From Galbula dea (Eukaryota > Chordata > Aves > Piciformes > Galbulidae), in assembly GCA_013399015.1 (NCBI GenBank), contig VWZX01012694.1:2164598-2228597 (forward strand): a stretch of DNA of 64,000 bases, written 5' to 3'. Below the pieces are notes generated by a model, which saw only the letters and a list, made by a program, of their open reading frames with translations, made no database searches and was not told where the DNA came from. Both the position numbers and the translations under genes were made by a program. How positions within the stretch are numbered: the stretch's first letter is position 1; every line of letters starts with the position of its first letter. Below, one piece after another: positions 12,101 to 27,100 of the stretch.

Positions 12101-15100
12101 AGTGACTGCAACACAGAGAAACCCAGAGTTTGGTATAAATTGCATGATGGTCCAAATTTGATCCAAATAACCATGAAATTTGTGGGCTGAAGGAGGAAAA
12201 TTACTTTCTGCAAGGAAACTTTCTCCTGCCTTTTTCTTTGCAACAAGAAAAGGTGATAGATCATGAAAAAATCAGAAACCTTTCATGTCTCTGAGTGAAT
12301 AAAATGGGTTTGCTTTTTTGATACTGTGTCCTTTTGTTACACTGCCTTAATAAATTAATGTGTTGCAGTGCCAACAATTTTTTCAAGTGAGGGCCATGTG
12401 AGACACAGCTTGGCTCTTAATTTTGAAAAGGGAAAGCCTATAATTGGAACCAGCTGACATCTAACCCCTTTCTTTTATTCATGGGTATAATCTAGCATGA
12501 TTCTGTGCCAAAATAGATGTGTTTAAATCCTACTTGTGGGTGCCAGTCCCTGATTTCAGCAGGAACCTGTAATCTGTGGAAGAACTTTGTATATGCTGCT
12601 CTTCTCTTTCCCTCTCTTGCTACCAGCTGAAGTGAACACCATCAACGAGAGCACAGAAATCCTTCACTTGAGCCCTGCTGTCACAACTGAGTACGTGGGC
12701 GAGAAACCAGAGAAGAAGGCTGAGTTCTGTGACCGCTCCTGTGAAGAGCTGGGAACGATGTTCACAGAGCTCACTGGCCTGCGCATAGTGGTCAACAACT
12801 TAGCTGATAACCTCCAAAAAGTGGTAGGTACCTGTAAGTCTGAAGAACTGCAAGAGGTCTGCTGTGCAGTGCTCTTTCTTTGTTTGGTATCAGAGACAGT
12901 TAACAGAAATTTCTCTATGTACTATGTATACCTTTGGGTGTACCTACATAATGTAGTGGTGACCTGAATTTTCAAAGGGACTAATTTAGGTAGTTCTTGA
13001 GTATAACACTGTAATGAAGACTTGGTTTTCACAGTCTGCCCCTCTTCTTATTCTAAATCAGTCAACTATATCTGAAGGGAGTTTATTACTATGCCATATG
13101 TCTCAGGACTAAAATCTTTCCATTTAAAGATGAGCTGTACTGGAGGAAAGCAAAATGCTCAGCTTAGTCTTGTTTGACTGTGTTTGTGCTATTATCTGAA
13201 GGATTGCTATGCAGTGTTGTGGTACATGAGATAATCTTCTTTATGTACATAAATACTGAAAAATACGCTTTTTTGTAATGGAAGAATTAAATCCAGCAGT
13301 GTCTCAGTTTTGTTTGTTTAAAATGGTTTGCATACAAAGTACACAGTTTGTTTTCATTTACTTCATTTTCTAGTCTGAAGAGAACCAAATTATGTGGGAA
13401 TTGATTGGGCCTAACAGAACACTGAAGAACCAGTCAGTGTGCTGGCAGGATGGCCGTGTCTTTGCAGACAATGAAAGTTGGATTGTAGATAGCTGCACCA
13501 AGTGCACCTGCCAGGTAAGGTTTTGGAAACCCTCTCTGCAGACATGAACTGGGTTTAATGCAGCTCAGCTGTCCAGATCAGGTTACATGTGCTCAGAGCT
13601 GGGCCTAGATGCACTAATACTTATAAAAAGTAGTCTTCATGTGCATAACAATTAGAACAAATCAAAGAATTTCCACACATGAAACTTCCTCAGATCCCCA
13701 CCTTTATTTGTCTCTGTATGTGAGCATGAGTCAGTAAGTTGATTTCTTTCCCCAGGATTCTAAAATTGTGTGTCATCAAATCACCTGCCCAGCAGTCTCC
13801 TGTGCCCATCCATCTTTTGTTGAAGGTGAATGCTGCCCAGTCTGCTCTCATTGTGAGTATTTAGCCAAAGAGAAAGATACTCTTTGGAAATATTTAAAAT
13901 GGCTACTAGTGTATTGGAAAGGTCAAAACAAGTAAGAGGTCAAGGCATATAAGATCAAATATTTTTTATTTTTGTTGATTTGCAATAGCACTGTGCACTA
14001 TTGTTTCTTTTCCATATTGTGATATTGCCAGGTTAAAACAGATTAATGCATCTTAGGATGAATTGTCTCTTTGTAGAGGATGTTTACAATCCAGATCAAA
14101 AGTTTGGTGCAATATTTATTAAGAATGCAAGTTATTCTCTATTATTGTCATTCTGTTATGTTTTATTTCTTCTCTACCATATATTCTTTTTTGGTGTAAT
14201 GCTTTACTTATGAACCTTGACACTGTTTCACATTCCAGACAGCATTGCAGGCTGTGAACTAGGCTTTGGAGTGACAATAGTTTTAATAATTTCAATGATT
14301 AAGTAACTTCAGTGTGGGTTCAGTACATTTCACTCTGTACTAGATAGGTCTCCTGCAGAAGAAAATGGTTGCTTAGGTGGTCTAACTAAAAACACGTCGG
14401 AATATACTCAAGAGGGTTTTCTGCTTATTCAGAGCATAGGGCATGTTCTTACAATGTGCTGTTGCTCATGTTCATTGCTATGTTCAGAGGTAGGGCCATA
14501 TCTCATCGTGGTGGCCAGTATTATGAGGTCAAATGTAGCTGGGACTCAAGTTTTTGGCTCAGTTTATTCTAGAGATAAGTTATTCTTTCTGCAGAGGTCA
14601 GTGCCGCATGCAAACACACTGCATGCAGTTCATGAAGATCCAGGATTCTTATCTGGGCTAACCTCTCATTAGATTTAACCATAAATCCCTAACTTCAATG
14701 GCAGCTTGAGAAAGCAAAATTAGAAAGAGAGATCTAACAGACAAAGTACATGTTCTACAGAAAAAGAGAAGTGGAAATCTTCTGAATAGGATAATAGAGT
14801 GACTTTCAGTGCTAAGCACTTTTTCTTACCTTATGCTTTGCAGCTGACGACAGTGAAGAGGGCTGGTCACCATGGTCAGACTGGACAAAGTGCTCAGTAA
14901 CCTGTGGTTCTGGGACTCAGATGCGAGGAAGGTCGTGTGATGTCACTAGGAGTGCTTGCACAGGCCCACACATCCAGACAAGGATGTGCAGCTTTAAGAA
15001 ATGTGACCATCGCAGTAAGTAACAGAATTTCTCCCTTTCTTAAAAGCTTCTTTGGACATCTCTAAGCAAAAACTAGCTTAGTCTGGATTTCCTATGAATG

Positions 15101-18100
15101 CTTATTAGTCAGAACTCTATGTATTTAAACACTTATATCTGCATAATTAAAGTAGATATCATTAGATTCTTTGTTATCTTTTCCCTGTCAAATATTTCTC
15201 CTTTTCCTGACAATTTAATAGATACATGCAGTCTGGCCTCTGTAAGACAAAAATATAGTGGGTAATCTTTTCTTTAATATTATATTTGGTCTAGCAATTG
15301 GCATCCCTGGCCATGGTGGGGGAGTTGGAACTAGATGATCTTTAAGGTCCCTTCCAACCTGGCCATTCTATGATTCTATGATTATAAACTGGAGTCTCTT
15401 GTTTGAAGGCAATTTGGAGGCAACATTTAGTTCATAATCGTAATACATGGGTCCGCATTTTGGTCTGTCATTCATTCACATTTATTAGCCCATTCCCTTA
15501 GCTTAGTAGTGTTTAGGAATATAGTAATCATAGATGACTTTTCCAAGCTGACAATCTGCTTTTATATTTAAGGCACTTAAAAGGATCATGCTCTGTCTCC
15601 AGAACTGTAGTTAATACTATTGCAGGTGTCTGCTATATCTAAGCTACTGTAGTACCTAAGGCTATTGGTGAAGCTGCTAGATGTCCAAATGTCCATTTTG
15701 AACAAGTGTTTGTTTCATTGGAACAAGTTTATTTTTAAGTAAAATATCTAGACTCCATGTTATTCATATGTTGGTCACTGAGATTCTTAAGAAAGCTGTA
15801 CGTAAATGCCTGAGATGACATGCTGGGCTTTCTAAGTGGCAGTGGTAGAAAAGAGAAGGGACATCCATCAGATGTAGTGAGATGCTTCTTAGAAGTTTAA
15901 CTTCACAGGTGAGTTTGTGTTACTGCTGCTGGTGGACTATTTCCTTGCTCTTTTCTCTGACAGTACGTCAAGATGGTGGCTGGAGTCACTGGTCTCCCTG
16001 GTCTTCCTGTTCAGTTACCTGTGGAGTAGGAAATATCACCCGCATCCGCCTCTGCAATTCCCCCATCCCCCAGATGGGTGGGAAAAACTGTGTGGGAAAT
16101 GGACGTGAAACAGAGAAATGTGAGAAGGATCCATGTCCAGGTATGTCTGTGGTCTTAAATCCAGTGACACAGTAATATTTTAGCTCAATATCTTCTCTTT
16201 ATTTTGGTCAAAATTACAATGAATTTCTATGATGGAAAATATAATATGAATCTTAGGGGTGAAATGACATAGAATGGTGCTTTTAAAATGAAGACAACAA
16301 TGCAATCAGAGGTTTTGTAAACCTCCTCAGTTATGATTTGGTTTTAAACATTAAGAGTTTGAGAAATTTTCATTTTATAATTTAGTGATTTCTCTGCATA
16401 CTAAAAATATAAACACTTTCTATGTAAAAAGAAGCTGATACTATGCATGCTAGGAATAGACATACAGTTCCCCAGTAGCCAGGTTTCTTTGAAAGCATGC
16501 ATACAAATGTTACACATATTCAACACATTTAACAGCACTCTACTGTCTTGTTTTGAATTATTGGCCAAAAAAAGCCTAAAAAGCAGCTGGGTATTTTTTA
16601 TTTGTTTGTTTCTGAAATATTGCTATCTCAGTGTGAGACTTTGCCAGGATCTTTTTTCCTGTTTGTGTAGTGAGAAACTATCTCCAGTCAGGAATCTGAA
16701 TAAAGATTGTTGTCCTCAGTATATTGCCTGTGATGCTCTTCTCCTTTTTCTGCACATCCTAGTGAATGGCCAGTGGGGTCCTTGGTCTCCATGGTCTGCC
16801 TGCACTGTTACCTGTGGAGGAGGAATTCGTGAGAGGTCACGCCTCTGTAACAGTCCAGAGCCACAGTATGGAGGAAAGCCATGCGTGGGAGATACCAAGC
16901 AGCATGATATGTGCAATAAGAAGGATTGCCCAATTGGTTGGTATTTAGTTATTCTTTATTCAGTCTGATTAGTTATTATTGCTATTATTTCTTTTATGGG
17001 TAATTATAAATTGACACTACAGAAATCTACTAATTATACTTTTGTTTCAGGAAAGCACATTTAACCATTTTGAGTGCTGTTTATTTAGATCAGTAGGATT
17101 TTATATATATTCTTAATACTGACTTCAGAACAAGAATGTTTCTTAAACAGGGCTTCAGTATGCTGTAATGTGTTCAACTGGATGTAGCAATCTGTAATAT
17201 TTTCATATTAAATTCTTTTAATATACTATTGATTTAATAACCCTAATTCTAAGGAGTTTGGTAGGAGTCAGTTGAATCAGATGTGATTTAAGCTAATGAA
17301 CAAAGAATACCAGCTTCTCATGTGAAGTTTTACATGCTTTCCATGCTCCTAATTTAATTTACACTTTCATGTGTCTTTGCCAGATGGGTGTTTGTCAAAT
17401 CCTTGCTTTCCTGGAGCAGAATGCAACAGTTACCCAGATGGGTCTTGGTCATGTGGGCCGTGCCCAGCAGGTTACCTTGGCAATGGTACTGTCTGTGAGG
17501 ATCTTGATGAGGTATTGACTTTGTTTCCATTAATATCAGGAAAACATCATGAAACTTTCATTATTTGGGAATTACACAGCCATCTAATTGGTTTTTTTTC
17601 CTTCCTTTCTTTTCCTACAGTGTATAGCTGTGTCAGATGTTTGCTTTAAGGTCAATCAGGTCCATCGCTGTGTGAACACAAATCCAGGATTTCACTGCTT
17701 GCCATGTCCTCCACGCTATAAAGGAAGTCAGCCCTATGGAGTAGGGCTGGAATTTGCCAAGACAGAGAAGCAAGTAAGTGATGTCAAAGAGAATTGGATG
17801 ACTGAGTAATTTTCCCTTGAAAATATCTGTGAAGGGAAGCATGTGATAAACTTGTGTACCAAACAAAGATAACCTGAAATACATAACTGCTGTTCCTGGG
17901 TGTTTTTGGTTCAAGTAACAAAACACTGAATTTGGGGTTGTGTTTTTTTAAGGGTTTTATTTTCTCTAGGCATCTATATAGTTGTACCAAATGGGTGCAA
18001 AATGCCAGGAACTGTGCTTTGTAGTCCTTTCCCTCAGATGTGTGTACTCTGGGGACTGGAAACTGAAGAATGAAGATTATTCTCTCAGTAAATGTAACAC

Positions 18101-21100
18101 TGTTGATGGGGGTGTCACCAGACATATGTCTGAAGTTCTCACTTCCTAATCTCTTACACCAACACCTATCAGTAGTGAGGGACAGAAGGAAGTGGAAGGG
18201 ATACTGAAGACTACAGCTTGATAGACAAGACAAAAACGTTAAAATGAACGTCATGGGATGCCTTCTCTTTGTTGCTGTTGAGTCAGTCTCTGTAGTTAGT
18301 TTGACATGTGAAGTCTAAATGTAAAACATCTCTGTAAGACTCTTAGATACTGCCAATGAAAATAAGCAAAGTGATGAGAAGGAGGTAACAAAAACTTAAC
18401 TTGAAGGCAACACAAGAATTCATTTGGGTCTCTGATTTAAGAAAGCAAGATAGTCCTTATATACTGACTGGCAGAGCACTAAAGGAGAGAGGTGGATACA
18501 GTCTGCTTTCTGTTGCAGTTAATTGCTGGGGATTGCTCACATCTGGAAGGAAGTAGGTTCTGAAAATGTTAATCACTTCAATTACTTGTTGAGTAATGTC
18601 CAGTTTTTCCTGTGGGTTGTTTTAATTATTTTCATTGTGCACTTTATCTGGAGCTGTGAACTGACAGATCAGCATACTTACAAAACAAAATTAAAATAAA
18701 GTTCCTGTCTTTAGACATCGAAGTAACTGGCCTGTTTTTGACAAAGTTGAGTCAGAAAAAGCTGGTGGCAAATACCAGGATTCAGTGAGTATGCTTTGTC
18801 TGTTACAGGTCTGTGAACCTGAGAATCCATGCAAAGACAAGACACACAGCTGCCATAAGTCTGCAGAGTGCATCTATCTGGGCCATTTCAGTGATCCTAT
18901 GTACAAGTGTGAATGTAGGACAGGTTATGCTGGCGATGGACGCATCTGTGGTGAGGATTCAGATTTGGATGGCTGGCCTAACAATAACCTGGTCTGTGCT
19001 GCTAATGCAACATACCATTGTGTGAAGGTAAGGAAGAGAGGTTGATAAAAATGCCATGGCATAACCAAATTTTCTCTCTCTTTTCCTAAATAACTGTGCA
19101 TAACGCTTCTCAGCATCAAGCTGTTGGTTGCTTTCATTAAATTTTTATTGTTGAGCATGCATGTTTTCTAGGAAATGCTGTGAAATGTGTATTCACTTAA
19201 CATTAGATCCAGTAAGAGATTGTCAGAATGAAATCCAGAGTCCTCTGCTATGGATTTCTTCCTACACAGAATACAAGAAGGTTGGGATGCTTGTGTGTAG
19301 TGTTACTACATCAAGTAGGAGCTGCCTAAGGCATGGGTGTGGAGCACATAGCTAATGAGAACTAAACAGGAATCTCTGGGTGAAGGGGAGTATGAAATCC
19401 TATCTGCAAGACTTGTGACCGGACATTGACAGCCACATTTGGTCTACAGTTCTAAATCCTTTTGTGTACTACTCCTTCTTTTGAAAGGGTTAAGCAGATC
19501 ATGCTCCAGGAAAACTGGATTCAGACCCTCAGATATCTTTTAGCACTAGGAACCTAAGAGAGGAATGAATATGAGTAATTAGTCAGAGGAGTTCTTATTA
19601 TTAAGCTTAGCGGAAGAGGATGGGGGATTCAGCCTCTCTTACTCTTTAGAGATGTGGAGTCCCAGCTCTCACCCTTTTGAGGGGAATGGCCTGCCTGCCA
19701 GCATTGGCTGTAGACCTGGCAGGGTACTGTTCTCAAATCAAAATGTGAGAAACAGGGAGAACAGCAGAGAGGGGCTTTATTTCTTCTTAGCCTCTAATAG
19801 AATTGCAATGTTTTTCAGCTGTTTTTAGTATTTTAACAAGTTAAGTATATTAAAAGTTTGGCAAACTACTTCTATTCTTATCTTTCCAATGTAACTAAGA
19901 CTTGCTAATTTAAAATAATTATTGTTTCCAAGGTTGTGATACAAAATAAAGAAATACTTTTGCTTTTTATTTTCAAAGCCATGGGAGCATGGGTGTGCAG
20001 TAGAAAGGCAGATTTTCCAAACCTTTTTCTTCCACACTTTGCTTAGTGTTCCTCTCCATTGCTGTGTACTGCTTCATTCCACTAACTTTCCATATGAACA
20101 ACTCTTTCTGAAGACCATATCCTGGCTTATATCTTTATTTTTCTGGCCATCCAACCTTGTAATTTTGTGTGTAATCTTCAAACATACTTCATGAGTTGTC
20201 CATAAAAAGTTGATGTAAGTGTGCATGTGTGTGTGTATGATGTGTTTGTTCTCTGCTTGATAGTTCCATCTAAAATTTACTGGAAACATCCCTTTAACAG
20301 AAGGAGAGCTGGAAACCAGGATGATTTGCAGATGCATTTCACTCACTTTACAATATGAAAGCAGTAAATGAACTACTATCTTTGGCAGCAAACGAACCAG
20401 CACTTTAAAGCTTTTGTGATTGATCTTGGTTTATAGTCTCTGGTGTACCATATCTACTCTTCTGCCCAGGCAAGTCATTCTGATGCAATGTAAACATAAT
20501 GTATTGATTATTTCTTTTGGCTAGGATAACTGTCCCCTTCTGCCTAACTCTGGCCAAGAAGACTTTGATAAAGATGGCAAAGGAGATGCCTGTGATGAGG
20601 ATGATGACAATGATGGTGTTGAAGATGATAAAGTAAGATACTTTTCTTTGTCTTCAGTACATTTGACCTAAACATCTGGTTTTAAGGAAAATCATTACAA
20701 TAGATGAGAGTTTTATTGTTCAGAGCTTTGGCTGAGTTATTCTGTGCTGCCTTCCCAGGTGCAGAGTAAAGCTATGCTGGGTCAAAGGATAGTAGTACTG
20801 TGCAAAGTAAACAGCCTGAGGAACCTAGGGCTGAGTTGTATTCTCTGTCTCAGTTCTGGATTCAGTTGTGTGCATGAAAATAATTTAATGGAAAGTGTTA
20901 CTGGATTTTTTTGTTTTGCAATGGGAGAATGATATGATCATTGGATTTGAAAAGGTGGTAAATATTATATCTAAAGTATTTTGGAAACAAGTTCTGATGA
21001 ATAGTAGTAACTATAAGCACAGGCAGCATCAAGGGGAAATGACCAGAGGAAAGTACCTAGCCTGGTTCATAGGTTCCTTCTTTAGGTCTGCCCACAAGAC

Positions 21101-24100
21101 TGAAGTTCGTTTACCTGCAGAGCCTAAAAGATTGGCAGCTAGTCTAAACCTGTTCTTCCTGTACATTCAGCAAAAGGACAGTTTCACCTCTAGAGTGGAC
21201 TTCACCCTGCCTTTTCTGAATGTTTTTGGGATGAGTGAACTGGTTTTAAGATATTACTGTTCCTGTTTGCTCCCTTCAGAGGAAGCCTAGATGCTCTAGA
21301 TCTTCAGATAGTTAAATTGGGTTAGAACTGTGTTCATGGGGACTATATTTGAAATATGTCATAAAACAAAGAATCATTTGATAAAAAGTATAATTTAGTA
21401 CATATATTTGAAAAATTGTAGCCAGAAGTTGTTTATGAGTAGTATAGAATTTTGACTTGCCTCTATATCTTGTCCTTTAGTATATAAAATGTATTTCTGA
21501 GGAATTTAAAATGTACTAAAAATTATCTTCTAGTAAATTAATTTTGATTTAACAGAGGAAAAGTAAAGAGTTTTTCTATATGACCTCACTTCATATTCCA
21601 TGATGCTGATGTAGCTCTCACTCCCACTGCTTTGATTTGGTTTTGTTCTTTGCTTTCCACACTGAGTATATCCTTGTGCCCATGCAAAAATCCATGTGAA
21701 AATTGGGGATTTGTGAGATGTGAAAATTCTTGTTTTGGCAGACTTTCAAATTAGGGACTAAGCTGAAATGAAATTTTCAAAATTCTACTAAAAGGAATGG
21801 TCTCAGCAAAAAAGGATTTGGGGTCAATGACAGAATTTAATTTTAACTCTGTCTTTTGAAGCATTTTACATTTTATTATCATATGCAATATAACACAACC
21901 CACAAAAAAGTCAATCCTTGTTTAAATTGAAAAATAAAAATATGTGGTTTAAAAGTGAAAATATTGATACTAGTTTGTTCCAAAAAAGAGTAACAATTCT
22001 ATTTTTTCCAAAACATATAATCTGCAGCTGCAGTTGGCCTGATTTTGCAACACGTTCTGATTTAAAAAAACCCACATGTACTAGTGATACACTTTAGTTG
22101 AACTATCTGAGTACAGATCCAATTTAAAATGCCTGTTGCTTTCCTAGTGAGATATGGAGCACATTTTGCATGCCTCTTACAAAAGCAAAATAACAGACAC
22201 TGAGCCAGGCTGTCCAGATGCTCTCCCATTACCACCAGGATCTTCAGTGGAGTATAGCTTGTCCATTGAAAAAATAATGGATTCATATTTTGATTTTTGA
22301 CCCCTAATCAAGATGAACAGGAGGAGTGAGAGCTTCATATTATGCTCTCGTGAGTTGTGGTTCATACTCTGAAATGTTCTATTCCTTCTCACTAGGACAA
22401 TTGCCCGCTTCTGTTCAACCCTCGACAGTTTGATTATGACAAGGACGAAGTTGGTGACCGCTGTGATAATTGTCCCTACGTGCACAACCCTGCTCAGATT
22501 GACACAGATAATAATGGGGAGGGTGACTCATGTGCTGTGGATATTGATGGAGATGGTATGCTTTCGGTTTGGGGAATGAAGTGTTCTTCCACAATACACT
22601 GTGCTTTATATCCACTAGGATGAGCTACCTGCTTTTATACATACCTGGAGGAAAATTTGGTCTAACAGCTAAAAAAATGCAGGAGAAAGAGAAGACTGAG
22701 GTTCCTCTGTCTTGTGTAGTATAGTTTGTCTATGAAATTCCTAAATTGCAACAATTGACATTATTGAAGAGTAAAACAAAGAATAAATCACAGAAAATCT
22801 TTTATCAGTGTAATCTTAAAAAAAATTCTTTACTTCATCTGTGTTCCAAAGTAATCAGGGTCTAATGTAACAATGATGTTGGCTTTTTATCTTTTTAGGG
22901 AGGGAAAAGAACATCAGAACATCCATGCAGTTAAGACAATATCTGTTGGAAATTAATCTGCTTTTTTATGAATGTAATCCAAAGCCCACCATAATCCAAA
23001 CACACATTTTTTTGTATGTCTTAAAGTGACAGTACATGCCTATATGACCCAGATTTGATCAGAATTAAGGAGGGAGGAAGAGCACTCAAAAAACCAGTTC
23101 ATTCAATTCAATTCAAAAATTCAAATTAAAAAATTCTGTCCCTGCAGCATTTCAAATTTATGAAAATCCAAAAGTAGTAGAAATCAAAGTTTAGTTTTGG
23201 ATTCACTTCAGTAATGTTATAAACTTTGCTTCTTTAATGATGACTTCTACAGTCAGTGGCTGGCTGTGCTTGCTAATAAGGTCATTCTGATTTCTTCAAT
23301 CTGTTGTTGTTTTTTTTAACTCATAGATATTTTTAATGAACGAGATAATTGTCCTTACGTCTACAACACAGACCAGAGTGATACAGATGGCGATGGAGTT
23401 GGTGACCAGTGTGATAATTGTCCATTGATGCATAATCCAGACCAGGTAAATGTTAGAGACACCTTCTGTAATGGTAACATCAGAACAAGGGTAGATAAAC
23501 ACAGGAATCGCTCTCAGTCCATGTTTACTACAAAGCTGAAGAGGTGGATCTGTGTTGCTCAGTTTCACACATCAGGTTATCAAGTTTTTGTATCAGATGA
23601 AAGGGAAGTAGAGTGACGACGCCTTTAATCCATCCTCAGGCCTCTGGTGAACTGTTTTCTTCCTGTGTGGCATCCTTAGGGCTGCATTTCAGTTGCCTCA
23701 GTTTATTGGTCCATGTGCAGATAAGTAACATCAAGTACACAGAAGCAATCAGAAAATACACTGCCCAAACTGACACTTCACTGTGATCTTTAGAATGAGA
23801 GTAATGTACAGATTGTGGCTAAAGATCTGCCCTGGAAATGTCTTGGGGATCAGATCTTATGTACTGATGGCAGAGTAAGTAGCCATACTAGTTTGAAGTT
23901 ACGTTTCTGCTGTAATTATGGTTCTCATCATGATATCACTTGTGTCCAGAGAAGTCCTTGAAGAGAACTGTTGAGAAATTAATTACCAGGCTACCTGTAC
24001 TTTTGTGCTTAATAACAATAATAAATTTACCCTTTTAATTTTTGGGGGCATAGACTGATGCAGATAATGACCTTGTTGGTGACCAGTGTGACAACAATGA

Positions 24101-27100
24101 GGACATAGATGAAGATGGCCACCAGAACAACCAAGATAACTGCCCATACATCCCCAATGCTAACCAGGCTGACCATGATAAAGATGGTAAAGGAGATGCC
24201 TGTGATCCTGATGATGACAATGATGGTGTCCCAGATGACAGGGACAACTGTCGGCTCAGATACAATCCTGAGCAGGAGGACTCTGATGGTAAGAACAATG
24301 TCATATGAATTTCAATTAATTCTTGGTACCCAATTCTGATCTTAAAGTATTAATGTCTGGTCAAGGGAAAGACTTCTGATCAAGAGAAAGACTTCAGATC
24401 AAACTGTGCTGCTTTTGATAATTGAGACACCAGGGACTTCACTGGAACTGAACTGGAGAGTTTGGTCCAGGGTTACAGCATTAGGAAGCTTCTTTGACAG
24501 GGGCTCAAACATGCACATACTTATTTATAGAATAATACCTTTAAAAATTGATAAAAGGAAAAAACCCCATATCTTTTATACTTCTAATGTTAACTTTGAG
24601 TCAAAATATTAGAAGTCTGGGAAAATATTTCAAATAACTTGAATTTCAGGTATTGTTAAAAATTAAGACTTAGCTGCTTTGCTTTCAAAACAAGTTATCG
24701 TCTGAAAATTAAAATGGAAAAAATATGAGTTTCTGCTGTGTTCTATTCTGAAAAAGACCATTTATCCAGGTTTTTAAAGTCTAAAATTCTACTTTAGTAA
24801 AAAAAAAATCAGAGCAGTTTTTCTCAAATTTGCTTTATAGATAGCTTTAAATATGGCTGGAGGATGTACATGTCACAGTTTAAAAACCGGCTACGTGATT
24901 GTTCTTTTCTCCAGTTCTGTGCTAAAATGTTGCTGTTGTTGTTATACAGCTTGCTGGAGTTATTCCATGGTTACATTGGTGAAATTGAAAGCAGAGTTTG
25001 TTACCTACACAGTATGTTTTTATATACATTTAGAAAGCTAAAATCCTGAGCCCTGACTGATTTATTGGTAAGACAGCTACTCACAGTAGGAAGTTTGTGT
25101 TTGGTATTAGTAGTAGTTTTTTAATTACTTAACCCTTTAGTCCAGTTATATATTCATAATATCTTGGTACTTGCCAATCTCTGGCCTTTTAATTTCAGAA
25201 GTATTCCAGATTAAGGGTGCCCCAAAATGGAATAGTTTGTTATAGTCATCAGTCTTGCAAGGGAGACAACATTTCTGTAAAGAGTAAGGATTCACAGAAA
25301 CCATGAATTTAACCAGTTTAGTCAGCTCATCACTGTCACTAGTAGCAGGTCCAGCAGAAATCTTGAAAAAAGCAGTAAATAAAGCCAAAAGATGTTCTCA
25401 TGCTCTTGAAGATATGAACTATAGCATATAAAGATGAGGCCCTGGGAAGAGCTGTTGGACGTGGCTGGGTAAACAAACACTTTCTAGCTTTCCTTGACAG
25501 GGAGTCAAAGCTGTCAGCAGCAGCTCAGTACCACAGGAATGTCAGCAGGACTTTCAGTGAATAATTAGATTCTCCTGTGACTCAAGAATTACCTCTTTGA
25601 TAAAGGCAAAGGAAATAAAATTGGAAATTCATTCTTTCTTTCTCCAATAAGTACTAAGGCAAACAGGTACAGGAACATGCAGCTGGTCAGGATTTAGAGT
25701 TCTCTGTGGCTGATTGCCAGGGTGGAAAATGAGACTATTTTACCATGTATATAAACTGCAGAAGGTCTTTGAGATATTAGATGCTTCAGCTTTCTCTAAC
25801 TACGTTTTTGGATATTGCCATTCTGCTTTCTCTCTGAAAGCTTCATGCATGGATAATGCTGCATTGGTTAGGCATAGTAATTAGGTTTCCATTTGTCTGT
25901 GAAGCATCTATTCAGTTTTGAGTTTTGAATTTCGAATGTGATGGATCATTGCTGTTTTCCACTGTGTAAATTCCCATGTTCTTAGAGCAGTCAAAAACAC
26001 CTTTAAAAAACCCCAGATGTTCAACTACCTGAGGATAGAAACAAATAAGCTGGCAGTTCTAGCTTTGCATTAGTACCCAGTGTAATACCTGGTGGCTTCT
26101 GTTGCAAATTTGTTTCTATACTTCTCTAGCCAAGTTTATTTTCAAGCATTTGTACTATTGTGTGCTGCTGAATAACAGTGGCACTAGCAAAGAGATTATT
26201 TTTGATTCAGATGCCTCCTTTCACCACTTTCTATGCAAGGCAAATCACATCTCTTGGTTTCAACCAATATTATGGCTAAATTAAGAAAGGAAATATTTTT
26301 TTAGTTTTAAAAACATATTAAAAGTGCTGAGCAGAAGCACAGCTGTAAATGAGCTGTATGGATGTATTAGAGGTTCTCTAAAATATTCTTGGAATTCATA
26401 TATCAAAATTTAGTAATTCCATTCCTCCACGGTTAGTCCTGTTGGATACAGTGCTTCTTTACTTTTTCTTGCATTTTCCTGTAGTGCTGCTTTTTTAATA
26501 AGTGAAAGACTAACTAAGCATGAATGCTTATTTTACTGCAATACTGTCTCTACTTTCTTTTGATGTAGAGATGACATTTCTGCAACCTGAAGCAACTTAG
26601 GTGGATTGCTGCTGAAGGAATCCTGAGACAGAGATAAGAGTCTGAAAAAGAAATTAGTATCTTCAATAGTATTCAAGGATTTAATAATGTGCAGGAAGAT
26701 GAAGTTTTTAACACTATTGTTTGAATTCATTTACACTGCACATATTAAAATTTGTTGTATCCACATCTGGGACAGATTGAACTGAAAATGTAACACAAGC
26801 ATCAGTGAATCACACCAACGTAGCAAACTTCCATCTTCTCCTATACCTGTTCTGAAGCATTGTATAGACTGGGGCCAGATTAATCACTGTCATAAACCAT
26901 TGACAGAACAGTTTTATTAACAACAATTTTGGCCCTGGTCTGAGTTGATTACAGCAACATTTCAAATGGACTTTCAGAGGATGAACCTTTCTTTCGGGTC
27001 ATTTGTAGTGTTCTTTGTGACACAAGAGAATAACATATTCTTCTATAGCATAAATTTCTTCCTTCAGTGGAGAGCTGTTAGGGAGGCTGGGTGAATTGCT

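Larger units (their letters stand above)
12824..14843 (+). other. THBS2: THBS2 introns 5, 6 and 7
   Basis: Intron 5 (12824-13373), intron 6 (13515-13755) and intron 7 (13853-14843) surround the VWC exons. No repeats or additional genes recognised. Confidence 0.75.
20633..24053 (+). other. THBS2: THBS2 introns 14, 15 and 16
   Basis: Intron 14 (20633-22395, 1763 bp), intron 15 (22556-23326) and intron 16 (23446-24053) separate the type 3 repeat exons. The ORF at 20895-21290 has no recognisable domain. Confidence 0.7.

Noticed and set aside
24035..24304. Ser/Leu-rich minus-strand ORF over exon 17
   Set aside because: Antisense of the Asp-rich type 3 repeats (GAT/GAC codons read as ATC/GTC); a composition artefact.
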